The notes below the pieces were generated by a model. The model did no database searches. It was given only the letters and a program-made list of their open reading frames with translations, and was not told the DNA's origin. A program made the translations under genes and the position numbers. Below are positions 43,600 to 54,997 of a stretch of 64,000 bases of DNA, piece by piece. Source of the DNA: Agapetus fuscipes (Eukaryota > Arthropoda > Insecta > Trichoptera > Glossosomatidae); contig OX637336.1 of NCBI GenBank assembly GCA_951799405.1, positions 17,775,479-17,839,478 of the forward strand, read 5' to 3'. Numbering within the stretch: position 1 is the stretch's first letter; every line of letters begins with the position of its first letter.

Positions 43600-44340
43600 C
43601 CTGATACCAGGATTTCAGATTCCTGGGCAGATATTTTTTTTATACTCGTACATTAAATCACTTCTATAAATCTTGTTTTATTCAAGAATACAACTGTCAT
43701 TATAACAAGCTTATCAGATTCACATTTTTAGTTTAATCGCACTTTTTGTAATGACTTTATTGATTTTTAATACCAGGATATCAGATCATAATTATTACTT
43801 ATATTCCGAAAGAAATAGATTTTAATTGTGTGCCTCGTCATTTCTATAATCTATAATAACAATAATAGTCATTTAATGACAGATATAACACGAACTGTCT
43901 TTAGTATTCAATGAAAATCACTTTGTTCACTTTAAACATTATTTTGATATCAGGAGCTCATATTCCCGAAGAGTTTTCAATCCCTTTTAACGTTATCTCT
44001 CGGAAGGCAACACTTGATTAATTGATTTTAATTCCCGAATCTTGTATTCCCAAACAGATAGATTTTAATCAATTTTATAGTTATTTAATGACAGATATAA
44101 CTACTTCGATCCCTCAAATTATTTGTGTAGAGTCAAAGAAGATCACTTTGTTCACTATAACAATCACTTTGTTCTTTTAAACATTGTTTTGATATCAGGA
44201 GCTCATATTTCCGAGGAGTTTTCAATCACTTTTAACGTTATTTTTTGGCTGGCAGCACTTGATTTGATTGTGATACCAGGATGTCATATTCCTGAGGAGG
44301 TATATTTTATTTATAACGTTCGCGAGGTGTGAATGTAACG
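43600..44340. repeat. Degenerate tandem array, unit about 220-235 bp
   Basis: Blocks recur in order: ATTTAATGACAGATATAAC at 43871 and 44088, then CACTTTGTTCAC, then TGATATCAGGAGCTCATATT with GAGTTTTCAATC at about 43952 and 44188. Weaker units with ACCAGGAT and TCAGATT or TCATATTCC lie at 43605, 43770 and 44275. Confidence 0.6.
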
Positions 44341-44480
44341 CGGCTATTCCCCGTGGTGAGCTGGAAGGAAAGTGAAGCTAGCATGGAGGTATTGGGCGCA
44401 CAGAGTACGACCGCGGTATCGTACCGAGCAACTATAGTGTAGTCTGTTCGTGTCATCGAAATAAAAGTCACTAGATGGGC

Positions 44481-44661
44481 TAAGAGCCCGTTCCCACTTG
44501 TCGGGTGCGGATCCGTATATTAATCGGAGGTTCCAGTGGCAGAACATTATGTATGGAGCTATTCACACTTTTCGGAAACCGATTTTGTCCGAAATGTTCT
44601 GCAACTAGAACCTCCGATGAATATACGGATCCGACACCCGACAAGTGGGAACGGGCTCTTA
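44481..44661. mobile_element. Foldback MITE J, copy 1 (181 bp)
   Basis: Almost the whole element is one inverted repeat: TAAGAGCCCGTTCCCACTTG and GGATCCGTATATTAATCGGA on the left find their complements on the right. The loop lies around 44560-44575. No coding potential. Confidence 0.8.
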
Positions 44662-44871
44662 GACAACAATGCCTGGATTAACATGAAAAACGTGTGCATT
44701 TTGAAAAACTCTCTATTTAGACAATCGGTACATTCCTCCCGCCAATTCAACAAAAACCCATAGAAAGTGTCAACTTACTTATTTTCTAAATGTGTCAATA
44801 GAAGAACGAAGATGTTCTATAAAATCTGGAGTAATATTTCACTTACTCCAGGTTTTATAGTAGGTACAATT

Positions 44872-45195
44872 TTTTTTTTAAGAAATCCTGTGCGGACGAC
44901 TCCCTAGATTCTAGAGACTCTAGGGGTCTATGACACTTGTTGTAGTACCACAGAGGTGTACGAGCTTGGTCGTCGCTACAAAGCGCCAATACTCAAGCAA
45001 GACCCAGGTGCTGTAAGGCTGGATGGACCTTTTAGTTACCGGTCTTTGATAAAGGTTTTATGAATTTTTTCAACCCAGCAAAGAGCATATTTGGAAATAT
45101 AAATTGTATATTTTGTGCTCCGCCGGGATCCGAATCCACAACCTTCCATTTACGAGTCCGAAGTGTTGCCACTGGAATACGGACCGGTATAATAT
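44872..45195 (-). mobile_element. SINE B, nearly full-length copy
   Basis: From the T-rich end (TTTTTTTTTAAGAAATCCTG) through CTACAAAGCGCCAATACTC, GTAAGGCTGGATGGACC, CAACCCAGCAAAGAGCAT to the head with ATCCGAATCCACAACC (box B) and GAATACGGACCGGT. Confidence 0.8.
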
Positions 45196-45549
45196 TTAAG
45201 ATGATTACTTTCATTATTTTTTTTTTCATCTGTCCAAATATTTTGTTCACGAAAGTGACAGCCGTTTCTAGAACTAGAGATGTTCATGTATGTAGGTATT
45301 TGCTTGTCAAATTATGTTGAATTCGGATTTCTTTCTCTAAAAAGAAGTATCAAAAAAAGATTGAATATATCGCACTATCAACAATGTCTGGCGTCAAAGA
45401 CTGGTCACATTCATAGCCACTCCATAGAATTATCAGTTGTTACCTAGTCGGCTGGTTGGGGGGCCGGACGATTTCACCCGCATTATTCGCGCAAATAAAT
45501 GTGGTTCCCAAACTGTAGGAATATAAGAAATAGATACTAGTAATATTAG

Positions 45550-45870
45550 GATGATTTATTTGGTGAGCGCTATTTTTGTGTGAATCACACCTCAAGAGCC
45601 CTCTGCGAGCTTAGTCGTCGCTGTAGAACGCGCCAATTCTCAAGCAAGACCCAGTTGCTGTAAGGCTGGATGGACCAATTGCTTGATTTACGCTGATTAC
45701 CAATTTATATGCGACGATGATGAGTTTGATGAGAGGATTTCTTTATAGCGCCGTTTTGTGATTAAGTCACGCCAAGGGCGCCTATTTTACGAGCTTGGTC
45801 GTCGCTACAAAGCGCCAATTCTCAAGCATGACGAGAAGTGTGAATAACCAGACTACGGACCGGATGTACG
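45550..45870 (-). mobile_element. Two broken SINE B copies
   Basis: The first, 45550-45680, has GTGAGCGCT, GTGTGAATCACACCTCAAGA and GTTGCTGTAAGGCTGGATGG. The second, 45773-45866, keeps ACGAGCTTGGTCGTCGCTAC and a final AGACTACGGACCGG, with the middle deleted. Confidence 0.65.
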
Positions 45871-45991
45871 AGTAGACTATCCTGTCAACAGCAAAGCGAA
45901 ATATGGCTATAAACAACTCGTTGAAGGTTGCCCGGGAACTGAAGAGCAGCAATACGAATTTGAAATGAGTATTAATTTATTTTGAACCTTT

Positions 45992-46217
45992 TTTCTTGAC
46001 TTATAGGTTGGTAAGAGGCTGACCACCCATACTGTAAAAATATGGTTTACTTTGCCTATGTCACCCTTGTTTCAGGGAAGGTCGGCAAGAGTTGCAGAGC
46101 TTACGTTCATTTGAGATTGGGTTTTTATGTTGTAAGTCACTGGCGCGAACTTATATGAGTCTGCTTATGGGAATGCGTCTCAAATGTAATATATCTTTGC
46201 AACCTAGATTATAAATT
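45992..46217 (+). mobile_element. Repeat A copy
   Basis: TTCTTGACTTATAGGTTGG, TGTTTCAGGGAAGGTCGGC, CTGCTTATGGGAATGCG, end TTTGCAACCTAGATTATA. About 25 bases in the CATGTGGCATGTG segment are missing. Confidence 0.75.
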
Positions 46218-46627
46218 ATATTTGCCACAGTTTGAGGGGCGCAGGATATGGAATACACTGTCCGTTAGCACGCCGCCATATCGGATAGATCTCGGTACAT
46301 TTAGCATTAAACAACATTGTATACACGTAGGTATATTAGTAAACACAGACCGCAGGTAGACGGTGTTGTGCTGCGTACCAAAAAAACAAGATAATGGAGG
46401 CGGTGGACCGCGGAATTATCTGACGCAGCCGACCATGCCTGAACAACACTTCAAAATGAGTTGTTTCACGAGGAAACCAAGCTCAGTTATTCAGATGTAC
46501 ATGCAGGATATATAAAATCGAAGTCTGATCTTTTTTAATGGCTTCACTACGAATTTGATAGTCTAGCAGCCTGGCCGTGTGACGTCACATTTGTTGCCTA
46601 CGTCAAATTTGACTACTTCTTGTATTA

Positions 46628-46797
46628 GACCCCGGTTTCAGGGAAAGGCGGTAGGAGTTGCAAGGTTGATGTTCATGTGAGGTTTTGTTTATTTGTATGC
46701 ACACATGCAGAATGTGCAGGCGCGAACCTACATGTTCCTTTCAGTGGGAATATGAGGCTTAAATGTTAATTTATCTTTGCAGCTTAGATTATAGGTT
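46628..46797 (+). mobile_element. Repeat A, 5'-truncated copy
   Basis: Starts inside the family at CCCCGGTTTCAGGGAAAGGC and runs to TTTGCAGCTTAGATTATAG. Confidence 0.7.
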
Positions 46798-46821
46798 TGT
46801 AGACGATTGAATAGCAAAAGT

Positions 46822-47125
46822 AAAATTGGGATGATTTATTTGGTGAGCGCTGTTTTTTTGTGAATCACACCTCAATAGCCCTGTGCGGGCATGGTCGTCG
46901 CTATATAAAGCGCCTATTCTCCAGCAAGACCCAGTTGCTGTAAGGCTGGATGGACCTTTAGTTACCAGTCTTTGGTAAAGGTATATGTTTTTTTTTTTAT
47001 TTTCAACCCAGCGAAGAGTATATTTGAAAATATAAATGGTATTTATTTTTTGTTCTCCGCCGGGATTCGAACCCACCACCTTCCATTTATGAGTCTGAAG
47101 TGGTACCACTAGACTACGGACAGGT
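46822..47125 (-). mobile_element. SINE B copy
   Basis: GTGAATCACACCTCAATAGC, CAGTTGCTGTAAGGCTGG, CAACCCAGCGAAGAGTAT, box B GGGATTCGAACCCACC (plus-strand view) and ACTACGGACAGG. One of five B copies within 2.3 kb. Confidence 0.8.
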
Positions 47126-47582
47126 GAAATACGAAGTTTTCAATTTATGGTAGCCCTTTACTATTAAGTTGCTCATGTATCAAATTCAAATTTAAATTTG
47201 GAAAGAAAATGTCGGCAGTTAGTGATGCCAACGAGAAATATTTTCAGTTTTTTTTTTCTCATTTAGGTATTTACCTAACTTGTGATGTGACGAGTACAAT
47301 GTACGAGTGAAAAACAGACTTAAGCTCCTATGTGAAAAATACAATAAATGTATAAAAAACAAATCAAATGATTACATCAATGATTCATTCATAATAATGA
47401 TGAAAGTGCATCATTCCTGGGATACAAATAGCAGACGGATGACGTACTTGAGTGAGAAATAAGTACAAAAAATTCTGTTTACCCGGAAATATGGGTAAAG
47501 TATCAGATACGAATGATAAAACTGCAACAATGGTAAGAGGAAAAAGTGGACCGGATGAAGACGAACTGTCAATAAACAAATT

Positions 47583-47795
47583 ATGACTAAATCGTGGATA
47601 AAACAATTTACTGGGTGTAACTTCTCATAAAAAGTGAACTAATTATAAGGAAGTGCTCCCGACAGACTTCTAAACTACAGGATTTTCAAACTTTTTTGTG
47701 TTTTCTCTAGTAGAAAAAAAGAAGCATTTATCTGAGAAACTCATGTTAATTTAATGTGTCAACTTTTACGTTCAAGTTGTCGATATATACATATA
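47583..47795. mobile_element. MITE family F, copy 3 (ends worn)
   Basis: Opposite orientation to copies 1 and 2: AATCGTGGATAAAAC, GTAACTTCTCATAAAAAGTG, GACAGACTTCTAAACTACAG, TTATCTGAGAAACTCATG. The inverted ends are not preserved. Confidence 0.6.
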
Positions 47796-48559
47796 AATGT
47801 AAATTAAAGCCATGCGTCTAGTGCGCGTTTTAGTTTATATATATTTTTGGTAAAACGCTTTGGCAGAGTTACAAAGTTATGTTTTATACTTGGAGTAGAG
47901 AGCCAACAATAACAATGGACGCCATGGCCGTTCCCACCCATAGAAAGTGAAGTTTTTCTTCGTTTATGAATTTCTGGGCCGCATCAGTCAGTAACTGTAA
48001 TTCTGTCAACAAAGCATTCACTCAGCATTCAACAATATTGCGTGCCATTTTTGAACGCGGGACCTGGAGCTTCTACACGATCTTGCATGCGTGACATTTG
48101 TGCTCGTCACTCATGCCTTGAGCTGAATAAATACTATTACAAATACGCAAGATGTTTGTATTCGTGGTTGGTTTGTCTGTGTTAATTACAAAATAAGTCT
48201 TTGAAATCTCTAGAAATGAGTAGAAGCGTAGGTAGGTAGCTAATAATAATTTGTATTTATTCGAGATTAATTAAGTGTTGACTCGAATATTCTGGTGAAA
48301 TACAGCAAGGTGGTGTGTAACAATTCTCCATGTTTCGAGAATTATCTTAATAATCTGTATAAATTAGGACCAGAATCCCGTGGAACACCAGATACAAATC
48401 AACCGTCGTACTGTTCAAATGTAAAGAATAAATTGAGCCGCAGTTTTGTTAAAATATAACCCGCTGAAAACATAACAATACGATGCAACTGTTTGCAATA
48501 GATTTGATTTTAGTTAACAGTTTTTTTCATTTAGATGGATGGCCAATTTCAGAGTTCTA

Positions 48560-48665
48560 GACATAACTGTGCAAAAAACCCATCAGGCAGTCGTCCTCCT
48601 GAAACGCCACACATAAGATGGAAAGACGCTGGGAATCAACTGCACAGGAGATTGACAATCAGAAT
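48560..48665 (+). repeat. Possible stub of a second LINE family
   Basis: CAGGCAGTCGTCCTCCTGAA and ATAAGATGGAAAGACGCTGG encode a GRPPxTP-x-RWKD-like segment, as in the basic C-termini of LINE proteins; similar in style to 55932-56150. Weak. Confidence 0.3.
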
Positions 48666-48749
48666 CGAACATAATATCAACATTTATTTGTTGCAAGAAT
48701 ATTAACGTTTTACATTAATATTTTTTGTACGTGTAAGTAATATTTAATA

Positions 48750-49128
48750 CGTAGGTATAAGTTCGCACTTATACATTTACTGTGTACTTACAAAGTAAAA
48801 GACAAACTGCAAATAATGCTGCAAATGTATCTAAGCTCTGCCAACCTATGTATAAATTTCTCTAAAACAGGGTGATATTTGCAGAAATGAACCATTTTTG
48901 CAGTACGGGTGGGCAGCTTTATTGCAACTTATAAGTAAGGAAATTAATAAATGTTTTCCAAGCTGTAAAATCATGATTCACTATAATCAATGCCATCCCA
49001 GTTTCAGGGAAACGCGGCAGGAGTTTAAAGTTTATGTTTTTATGTTAACTTACATGTGCCTGCTTGTTGGCATACATGAAATATGATCCTTACATGTCAA
49101 TTTATCTTTGAAAACTTAGATTATAGAT
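48750..49128. mobile_element. Head-to-head pair of repeat A copies
   Basis: A minus-strand copy ends near 48942 with CTTATAAGTAAGGAAATT and a plus-strand copy starts within a few bases (GCTGTAAAATCATGATTCAC) and ends TTGAAAACTTAGATTATAG at about 49128. Both are diverged. Confidence 0.6.
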
Positions 49129-49925
49129 CAATGGGTTGACGTGCAAGAATGCTGAATTAAGATCGATTGTCTGTAGGAACCAGGTAGTAGCCGTGTGAGA
49201 TTTATTATAATCACCTTCCAGATGGTATCTTTCCCCCATGATATCCAGTGAAAGGGAATTTAAACAAAGAAACAATGCTAAATAATTCAAGTGTTAAACG
49301 ACAATTAGCTGAGACGCTGTAATCATATTTGTGCCATTTAATCAATTTAAAAAGAGATTACTTACTTTTATTGTAACACAAAAATCAATGTGACATTCTA
49401 CAGTATTTAAAAATTGGCGCTACTGTTTACTATAAGAAGGTATTGACGTCAAAGAAGAAGAAAATCCAAATTAATTAGTTTCTTAATATTGGTACCTGTT
49501 TTAAGTAAGAAAAGGTCAGCAATACAATGCAATACTATTACCAGGATGAGAGAGAGGGAGATGAAAGTTTTGAATTTTGAATTTACGTTTTTTTTGTTCC
49601 ACAACTTCAAGGTCAATGTTGCCTCATTGAAATAAAATAATAACAAATTGGTTAGGTATGAACATAATTTGATTATTCAAAATGAAATAAATAAAAAAAC
49701 CTAATGAATTTTATACTAAAAACACAATAAATATTTTCACATATTTGAAAAATTCAAATATACACAATCGCGAAGATTTTTTAGAATAAAATAAATATGA
49801 GCACAACATTAAACTGACCTTAAACACATCTCCAACTTTGCCCCAATATGACTCATAAATGACACCGAGAAAAAAATCCTTTATATGGACCGCCATGTCT
49901 TCTTCTCCAGTATGCAAAACACACT

Positions 49926-51398
49926 ATGTTGAAAGCGGGAGGAGAATGTGTGATCGAATGGATGAAAGAGCTTTGCGAATTGTGTGTTAGTGTCAAGGAG
50001 GTTCCATCGGACTGGAGAAAGGCGGTCATTGTGCCAATTTACAAAGGTAAAGGCGACAAAAAAGACTGCCGTAACTACAGACCGATCAGCCTTCTTAGTG
50101 TGCCAGGTAAAGTGCTATGCAAGATTCTTATCCATAGGGTAAGATTATCCACCCAGGAGAAGGTCTCAGATATACAATCTGGCTTTATGCCAGAAAGAGG
50201 TTGCGTAGACCAGATATTCGCGCTTCGACAGATAGTCGAAAAACAGCTGGCCGTTAATAAAAAGGTCTACGCGGCTTTCGTAGATCTTGAGAAAGCCTTC
50301 GACTCGGTGGATAGAAGTATGATGTGGTGTGTGCTAGAGAAGTATGGTGTAAACAAAGCACTTTTGAATGCGATACGCGCCATCTATGTAAATAGCAGGG
50401 CGTGTGTCAGGGTGGATGGAGAATACAGCGAGTATTTTAATGTGTACAAAGGTGTGAGACAGGGTTGCATAATGAGCCCATGGTTATTCAATATAATCAT
50501 GGATCATTGTGTTAAACAAGCGAATCTGGAAGGACATGGCATACAAATTGGAGAGAGAAAAGTCGGAGTTCTGCTTTATGCTGATGACGCAGTATTAATT
50601 GCTGATTCAGCAGCGGAACTCCAGACAATGCTCTCTAGTTTGAACCATGTTCTGTGTGCAAGCAAGTTGAAAATTAATGCAAGTAAGACGAAAGTACTGA
50701 TTTTTGACAGAAGGGATGAAACTGAAGAATGCACGTTTATGTTGAATGGTACGAAAGTTGAAATTGTGGATGAATTTAGATACTTGGGAAGTATGTTTGA
50801 AAAGAATGGAAAGATGACAAGAGAACTTGAGAATAGGGTGTGCAAGGGAAAGCAAGTGGTCGGTGCAATAGGAAGAATAGCAAAGAACAAGCGATTGACG
50901 ATGGATCTGAGAATGGCGGTACACAATGGCATATTGTTACCGACTTTGATGTATGGAAGTGAAGCATGGACAGTGAATGATAGCGAAATGAGTAAAGTAT
51001 GTACGGTGGAAATGAAGCATTTGAGAAGTATGACAGGAAAAACTTTGAGGGATAGAGTTAGGAATGAATGGGTAAAAAAAGAATGTAATTTGAAAGAGGA
51101 TGTGAAAGTTAAAGTACAAAAGAATGTGATGAGATGGTTTGGGCATGTGGAAAGAATGAAAGATGATAGACTGACAAAGTATGTATACAAAGAAAGTGTG
51201 AAAGGAAAAAGAGGGAAGGGACGACCGAGAAAAGTATGGAGTGATCAGATTGAGGAGATTGTGAAAGAATGGGATATACAAAGTGAGCGTAAAATAAGAA
51301 AATGCATGAAAAAGGTGATGGATATGAAGGAATTGAAAGAGGTATGTCAGGATAGGAAAAAATGGAGGCAACTCTGTAGAGGCTCTGGCCACCCCTAG
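49926..51398 (+). CDS. LINE reverse transcriptase, 5'-truncated but open frame
   Basis: 490 codons without a stop. Residues 50-57 read NYRPISLL; FVDLEKAFDSVD (about 118-129) holds the first catalytic Asp; GVRQGCIMSPWLFN follows; YADD is at 218-221 with LLYADDAVLIAD around it; FRYLGSMFEKNGKM follows. The C-terminal part contains MRWFGHVERM, a basic KRGKGRPRK stretch and ends CRGSGHP. Family knowledge: such enzymes copy their own RNA at a nicked chromosomal site. The N-terminal endonuclease is missing, so the ATG at 49926 is just the first in the remaining frame. The clade is not assigned. The open frame suggests recent insertion. It is antisense to the loco gene if that gene extends this far. 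Confidence 0.9.
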   Translation: MLKAGGECVIEWMKELCELCVSVKEVPSDWRKAVIVPIYKGKGDKKDCRNYRPISLLSVPGKVLCKILIHRVRLSTQEKVSDIQSGFMPERGCVDQIFALRQIVEKQLAVNKKVYAAFVDLEKAFDSVDRSMMWCVLEKYGVNKALLNAIRAIYVNSRACVRVDGEYSEYFNVYKGVRQGCIMSPWLFNIIMDHCVKQANLEGHGIQIGERKVGVLLYADDAVLIADSAAELQTMLSSLNHVLCASKLKINASKTKVLIFDRRDETEECTFMLNGTKVEIVDEFRYLGSMFEKNGKMTRELENRVCKGKQVVGAIGRIAKNKRLTMDLRMAVHNGILLPTLMYGSEAWTVNDSEMSKVCTVEMKHLRSMTGKTLRDRVRNEWVKKECNLKEDVKVKVQKNVMRWFGHVERMKDDRLTKYVYKESVKGKRGKGRPRKVWSDQIEEIVKEWDIQSERKIRKCMKKVMDMKELKEVCQDRKKWRQLCRGSGHP

Positions 51399-51436
51399 CG
51401 GAATGGCGACAGAGTTACAGTTACAGTTACAGTTTA
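49926..51436 (+). mobile_element. Non-LTR retrotransposon (LINE), 5'-truncated
   Basis: Contains the 490-codon reverse-transcriptase frame at 49926-51398. After the stop TAG only about 38 bases remain, ending in tandem ACAGTT units (51412-51436), the simple-repeat tail at which target-primed reverse transcription starts. No endonuclease domain and no first ORF lie upstream, so the copy lost its 5' part. At least eight further 3' stubs of the family are in the window. Confidence 0.9.
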
Positions 51437-51439
51437 CTA

Positions 51440-52615
51440 AGATATCCACGAACTTTTAAATTGTTTACCGTTCTTTCTTCATTTCAAAACAAGGTGACGT
51501 ACGACGCAAATTTAAGAAAAAATGCATTCACGAAGCTTTTACCCCAATTACCAACAATTAACACCAACTCTAATTCACAAAATTGTTTTTTACAACAAAC
51601 AATTCGATAAATTATTTATCTACAGATTTCAGGTAGGTTGAAAAAATTTCACAAATTTGAATTAAGAATTTGAAAAAAAAAAGAACACAGGATTAAGATA
51701 ATCGCTCACTTTAAAATAATTTTAAAATTGACAGCTTTGAATTTGGAATGGAACAATCTTATCCGTACGATTATATTCCATTTTCAAATAAATACTTGAA
51801 TTTTTTTTTTCGATTGGAACACTTGATTTTCTACGAAAGCGCGTTAGGGAACTATTGTCTTTTTACACATCCGCCATGACGGATTTCTCGCTTGTAACTA
51901 GGATGATGGTATGACGTATTCCTAGCTCAGTTAATGTGGCGTTTATCAGCTATTTACTGGTTGCCATGATAACGCCTTATCACAAAAAAATAGAGTGTAA
52001 AACTATACTTGATTACAATGCTCTCATCAATGTTTTATTGTTCATTGCATATAAAATATTATGATCTATCTCACTATATTAAAATTAACCTATCAAGTTT
52101 ATCAATAATTTAAGTGACAATAACCAAGTGACTTTATACAGTGCTATTCACAAAACATTTGACCCGTAGCTGATCTACATATTGTTGTGTTTATAGGGTT
52201 CAAAAAGTCTTCAAATTAAAAAAAAACTGGTCCTCTTTACAGGCTATTTATTTTACACTTAGATTTATTTATCAATTGATATTTATTTTTAACAATTCAC
52301 ATTTATGATTAAGCAATTTACATTTAATTCCCCGTTGGTTCGCTTTCCCTTACAATATCTTTCTTGTTCAAAAGCAGAGCGTCGTATATAGACTGACTCT
52401 TGCAAGCCGCTTGCAGCCTTTTATACTCCGAAAGACAGTAGTTACTAGAAGCCAATTTTGCTGGAACCTTCCTGAACATAAAGCTTCCAGTGCATAAATT
52501 TGAGCATCTCCTTACCCTAGGTACTTAAAATAATTACTCCACCTCTCATCAGCTATAACTAATACACCTACCTACATATATAACATTTACATATATGTAT
52601 TTGTTTTTTACATAA
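51440..52615. other. No gene or known repeat recognised
   Basis: AT-rich sequence to the right of the LINE. Short GC-richer patches near 51870 and 52360-52460 show no open frame of note. Confidence 0.35.
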
Positions 52616-52619
52616 CAAT

Positions 52620-52865
52620 AGTTCCTTGACTTATAGGTTGGTATGAGGCTGACCACCCATACTGTAAAAAATGGTTCACTTTGCCAATGTCACCCCTGTT
52701 TCAGGGAAGGTCGGCAAAAGTTGTGGGGCTTATGTTCATTTGAGGTTTGGATTTTATTTGTAAGTACACATTCAGCATTTGTAAGCGCGAACTACACTTG
52801 TTGGTTTGTGGGCATACATCTGAGAGCTTTAAATGAATATATCCTTGCAACTTAGATTATAGATT
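52620..52865 (+). mobile_element. Repeat A copy
   Basis: TTCCTTGACTTATAGGTTGG, CACCCCTGTTTCAGGGAAGG, ACACATTCAGCATTTGTAAG, end CTTGCAACTTAGATTATAG. Confidence 0.8.
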
Positions 52866-53261
52866 ATATTATTATTATTTATTATATATCATCGTTTTTT
52901 GTTAGGAAAATTCAGTGTAAGCTGCGGATGAGCCGCGGCTTTTCTGCGTCAGAATAACACCGATACGTTTCAATTTGAATGCATAAGTGAGAGCTGAGTA
53001 AACGATGCATTTGGAATGACTTTGCAAGGGACTGGATTTAAAACTGCATCAGAAAAAGCAGTTATACACAGAGAAGTTTTATCCAAATACGGAGTCGAAA
53101 TACGAGTTATAAGAGCGAGTAAGTAACAAAATACTAAAGTCTATTGATTCTCATTTAAGCACTAGCAGGGTTATTCAGAATGGTATTAGGATAGAACAGC
53201 ACAGTGATAAAACAACACATAACATAATGTTACGTGACATTAAATCACATGAAAAAAACAA

Positions 53262-53385
53262 TTATTAAAAATAATGAAAGAATCGAACCCACGGCCTAAC
53301 GATTATGATTCCACCACTAGACTACGGGCAGGTTGGACCCCCTACATTAAACTTTTATTTTCATTATTTTGTAATTTAATAAAAA
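53262..53385 (-). mobile_element. SINE family D, copy 2
   Basis: Minus strand: GTAGTCTAGTGGTGGAATC, box B GTGGGTTCGATTC; the flanking ACATTAAACTTTTATTTT also matches copy 1 at 30240-30360. Confidence 0.5.
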
Positions 53386-53904
53386 TTGCGTGTCGTTTAT
53401 GGTATTTACAATTAAAAATAATTAAATTTTTGGGGAAACCGTTTTTAGAGAACTTACTTCATTCGCAACGTTTCGTGTAATATTGTAACTTACGTCCTTA
53501 GGAGACATCCTTGTTGCACGATGGTCAAGAATGAAATGAATAGTTTTTAACCATTAGAAATCCTCGACTTACCTGAAACAAACAAAAAATTCAAATTAAT
53601 ACGTGAAAAATTGTAGGCGACTAGATGAATTGTAATTATCGATTATTAGAATATTAAATGATGAGACACAAAAGTATATTTAAAACGTCATTCAACTCGG
53701 ACATCTATTACATCGATGATTGAAATTCAGTTTTAATTTTATTATACAAAGGGAATTTCAAATTATTTTATAGACAATGCAATGTTTCAAGATCAGCTTA
53801 TTTTGGCCTTTAAAACACGAAATAAATTATTGCATTTTTAGTTCTTGATGAAACAATAAAATTTACACTCGAGTAAGCGAATAAATTTTTCATGTTTATA
53901 GGAT

Positions 53905-53990
53905 AACTTTTTTTTTAAGCAATCCTGTGCGGGAGCTCCCCAATTCTTGAGGTGTTTCTTGTGTTGTTGCTTCTGTCGTGAAACCATCGC
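53905..53990 (-). repeat. SINE B tail fragment
   Basis: TTTTTTTTAAGCAATCCTGTG and CGGGAGCTCCCCAATTCTTG match the end of the family; similar to 4110-4205. Confidence 0.45.
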
Positions 53991-54119
53991 AAGGAAGTGG
54001 CGATTGATGTTGGTTTTGAATTAACTAGAAATTATGCACTTATTTCATGAGCAAGGAGGTACGCTATATGCGTAGCTTAGTTGCGTTCACTGCATACAAT
54101 TGTAGATTTCTATCTGCGT

Positions 54120-54990
54120 CAAGAAAATTGATGGTGAATTTGATAGTAACAATTTAAGAACCATAAATAATACATAGATGAAATAAATTACACGTTGTGT
54201 AAGATGTATGGGAATTCGTGAGGTAATAGATCACACAATTGTGCGAGTAATGCCGGCTTTGTAGATCTATAAAGTGTGTGTGTCGATCTTCTTTGCAGCA
54301 AAAGGGTGTCGTGGATCCTCTATTCCTAAGATGGATCAAACTAGAAGATCCGTCTCACATCCACAATCCTTACATGCTGCGATACCGATCATTTCGATAC
54401 ATGTTCTAGTAAAGTCTCGTATGAAATAATTCTCAGTGATTCGAGAATGATCTTTATTCTTGCTATAAAATAAAGGCCAAAACTCTCTGTAGAGAAGTCT
54501 CGTGAGAAGCTAACCGACCGTTGTATTGTGTAGGTGTTAAGTGACTCTGTATGTGAACTGAATCTGAAATAAATAAAGGCAATTTTTATCAAATTAAACT
54601 CGCGAAAATCATAACAATACATATTTTCAACTGACGTCAGTAACACCATTAGAATACAATTGTAATCGTTATGAATTGACGATTATTTGGATACATTTGG
54701 TTGTTGCCAAGCAAAGACTCTACCACCATTTTGTCTCTGTGATCACTTCTCAAACCTCAAGTCTCCCGCTGATTTCCTAAATAGGCTTAACCATCCATTG
54801 TTGTGCGATAAACGAACATTTAGAAAAAAATACGAAGTTATACACAACATTTTGATGGGCTAATATCGTCATTTCTAGAGAGGAAAGCCGCAGCGGTAGA
54901 CAGGAGGAGTTGGAGGCGAAGGCTAGTGGAGGCCAATGCTCGATATGAGCTGTTGAGCCATCGAAGAAGAATACACACATCGAAACGCGA
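54120..54990. other. No gene recognised
   Basis: Short frames only. A plus-strand stretch at 54880-54960 rich in Arg/Ala codons (AGCGGTAGACAGGAGGAG) may be a transposon remnant; I could not identify it. Confidence 0.3.
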
Positions 54991-54997
54991 AATCTTT

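Noticed and set aside
43600..44340. Possible CRISPR-like regular spacing
   Set aside because: Units are over 200 bp, diverged, without short identical repeats and unique spacers, and the DNA is an insect nuclear genome.
44123..44763. Frames of about 70 codons in and beside the foldback element J
   Set aside because: They are generated by the inverted repeat and the tandem array, with no recognisable domain and no splice context.
50576..51449. Long minus-strand open frames (204 and 170 codons) opposite the LINE
   Set aside because: They are antisense shadows of the reverse-transcriptase frame, caused by its codon composition.
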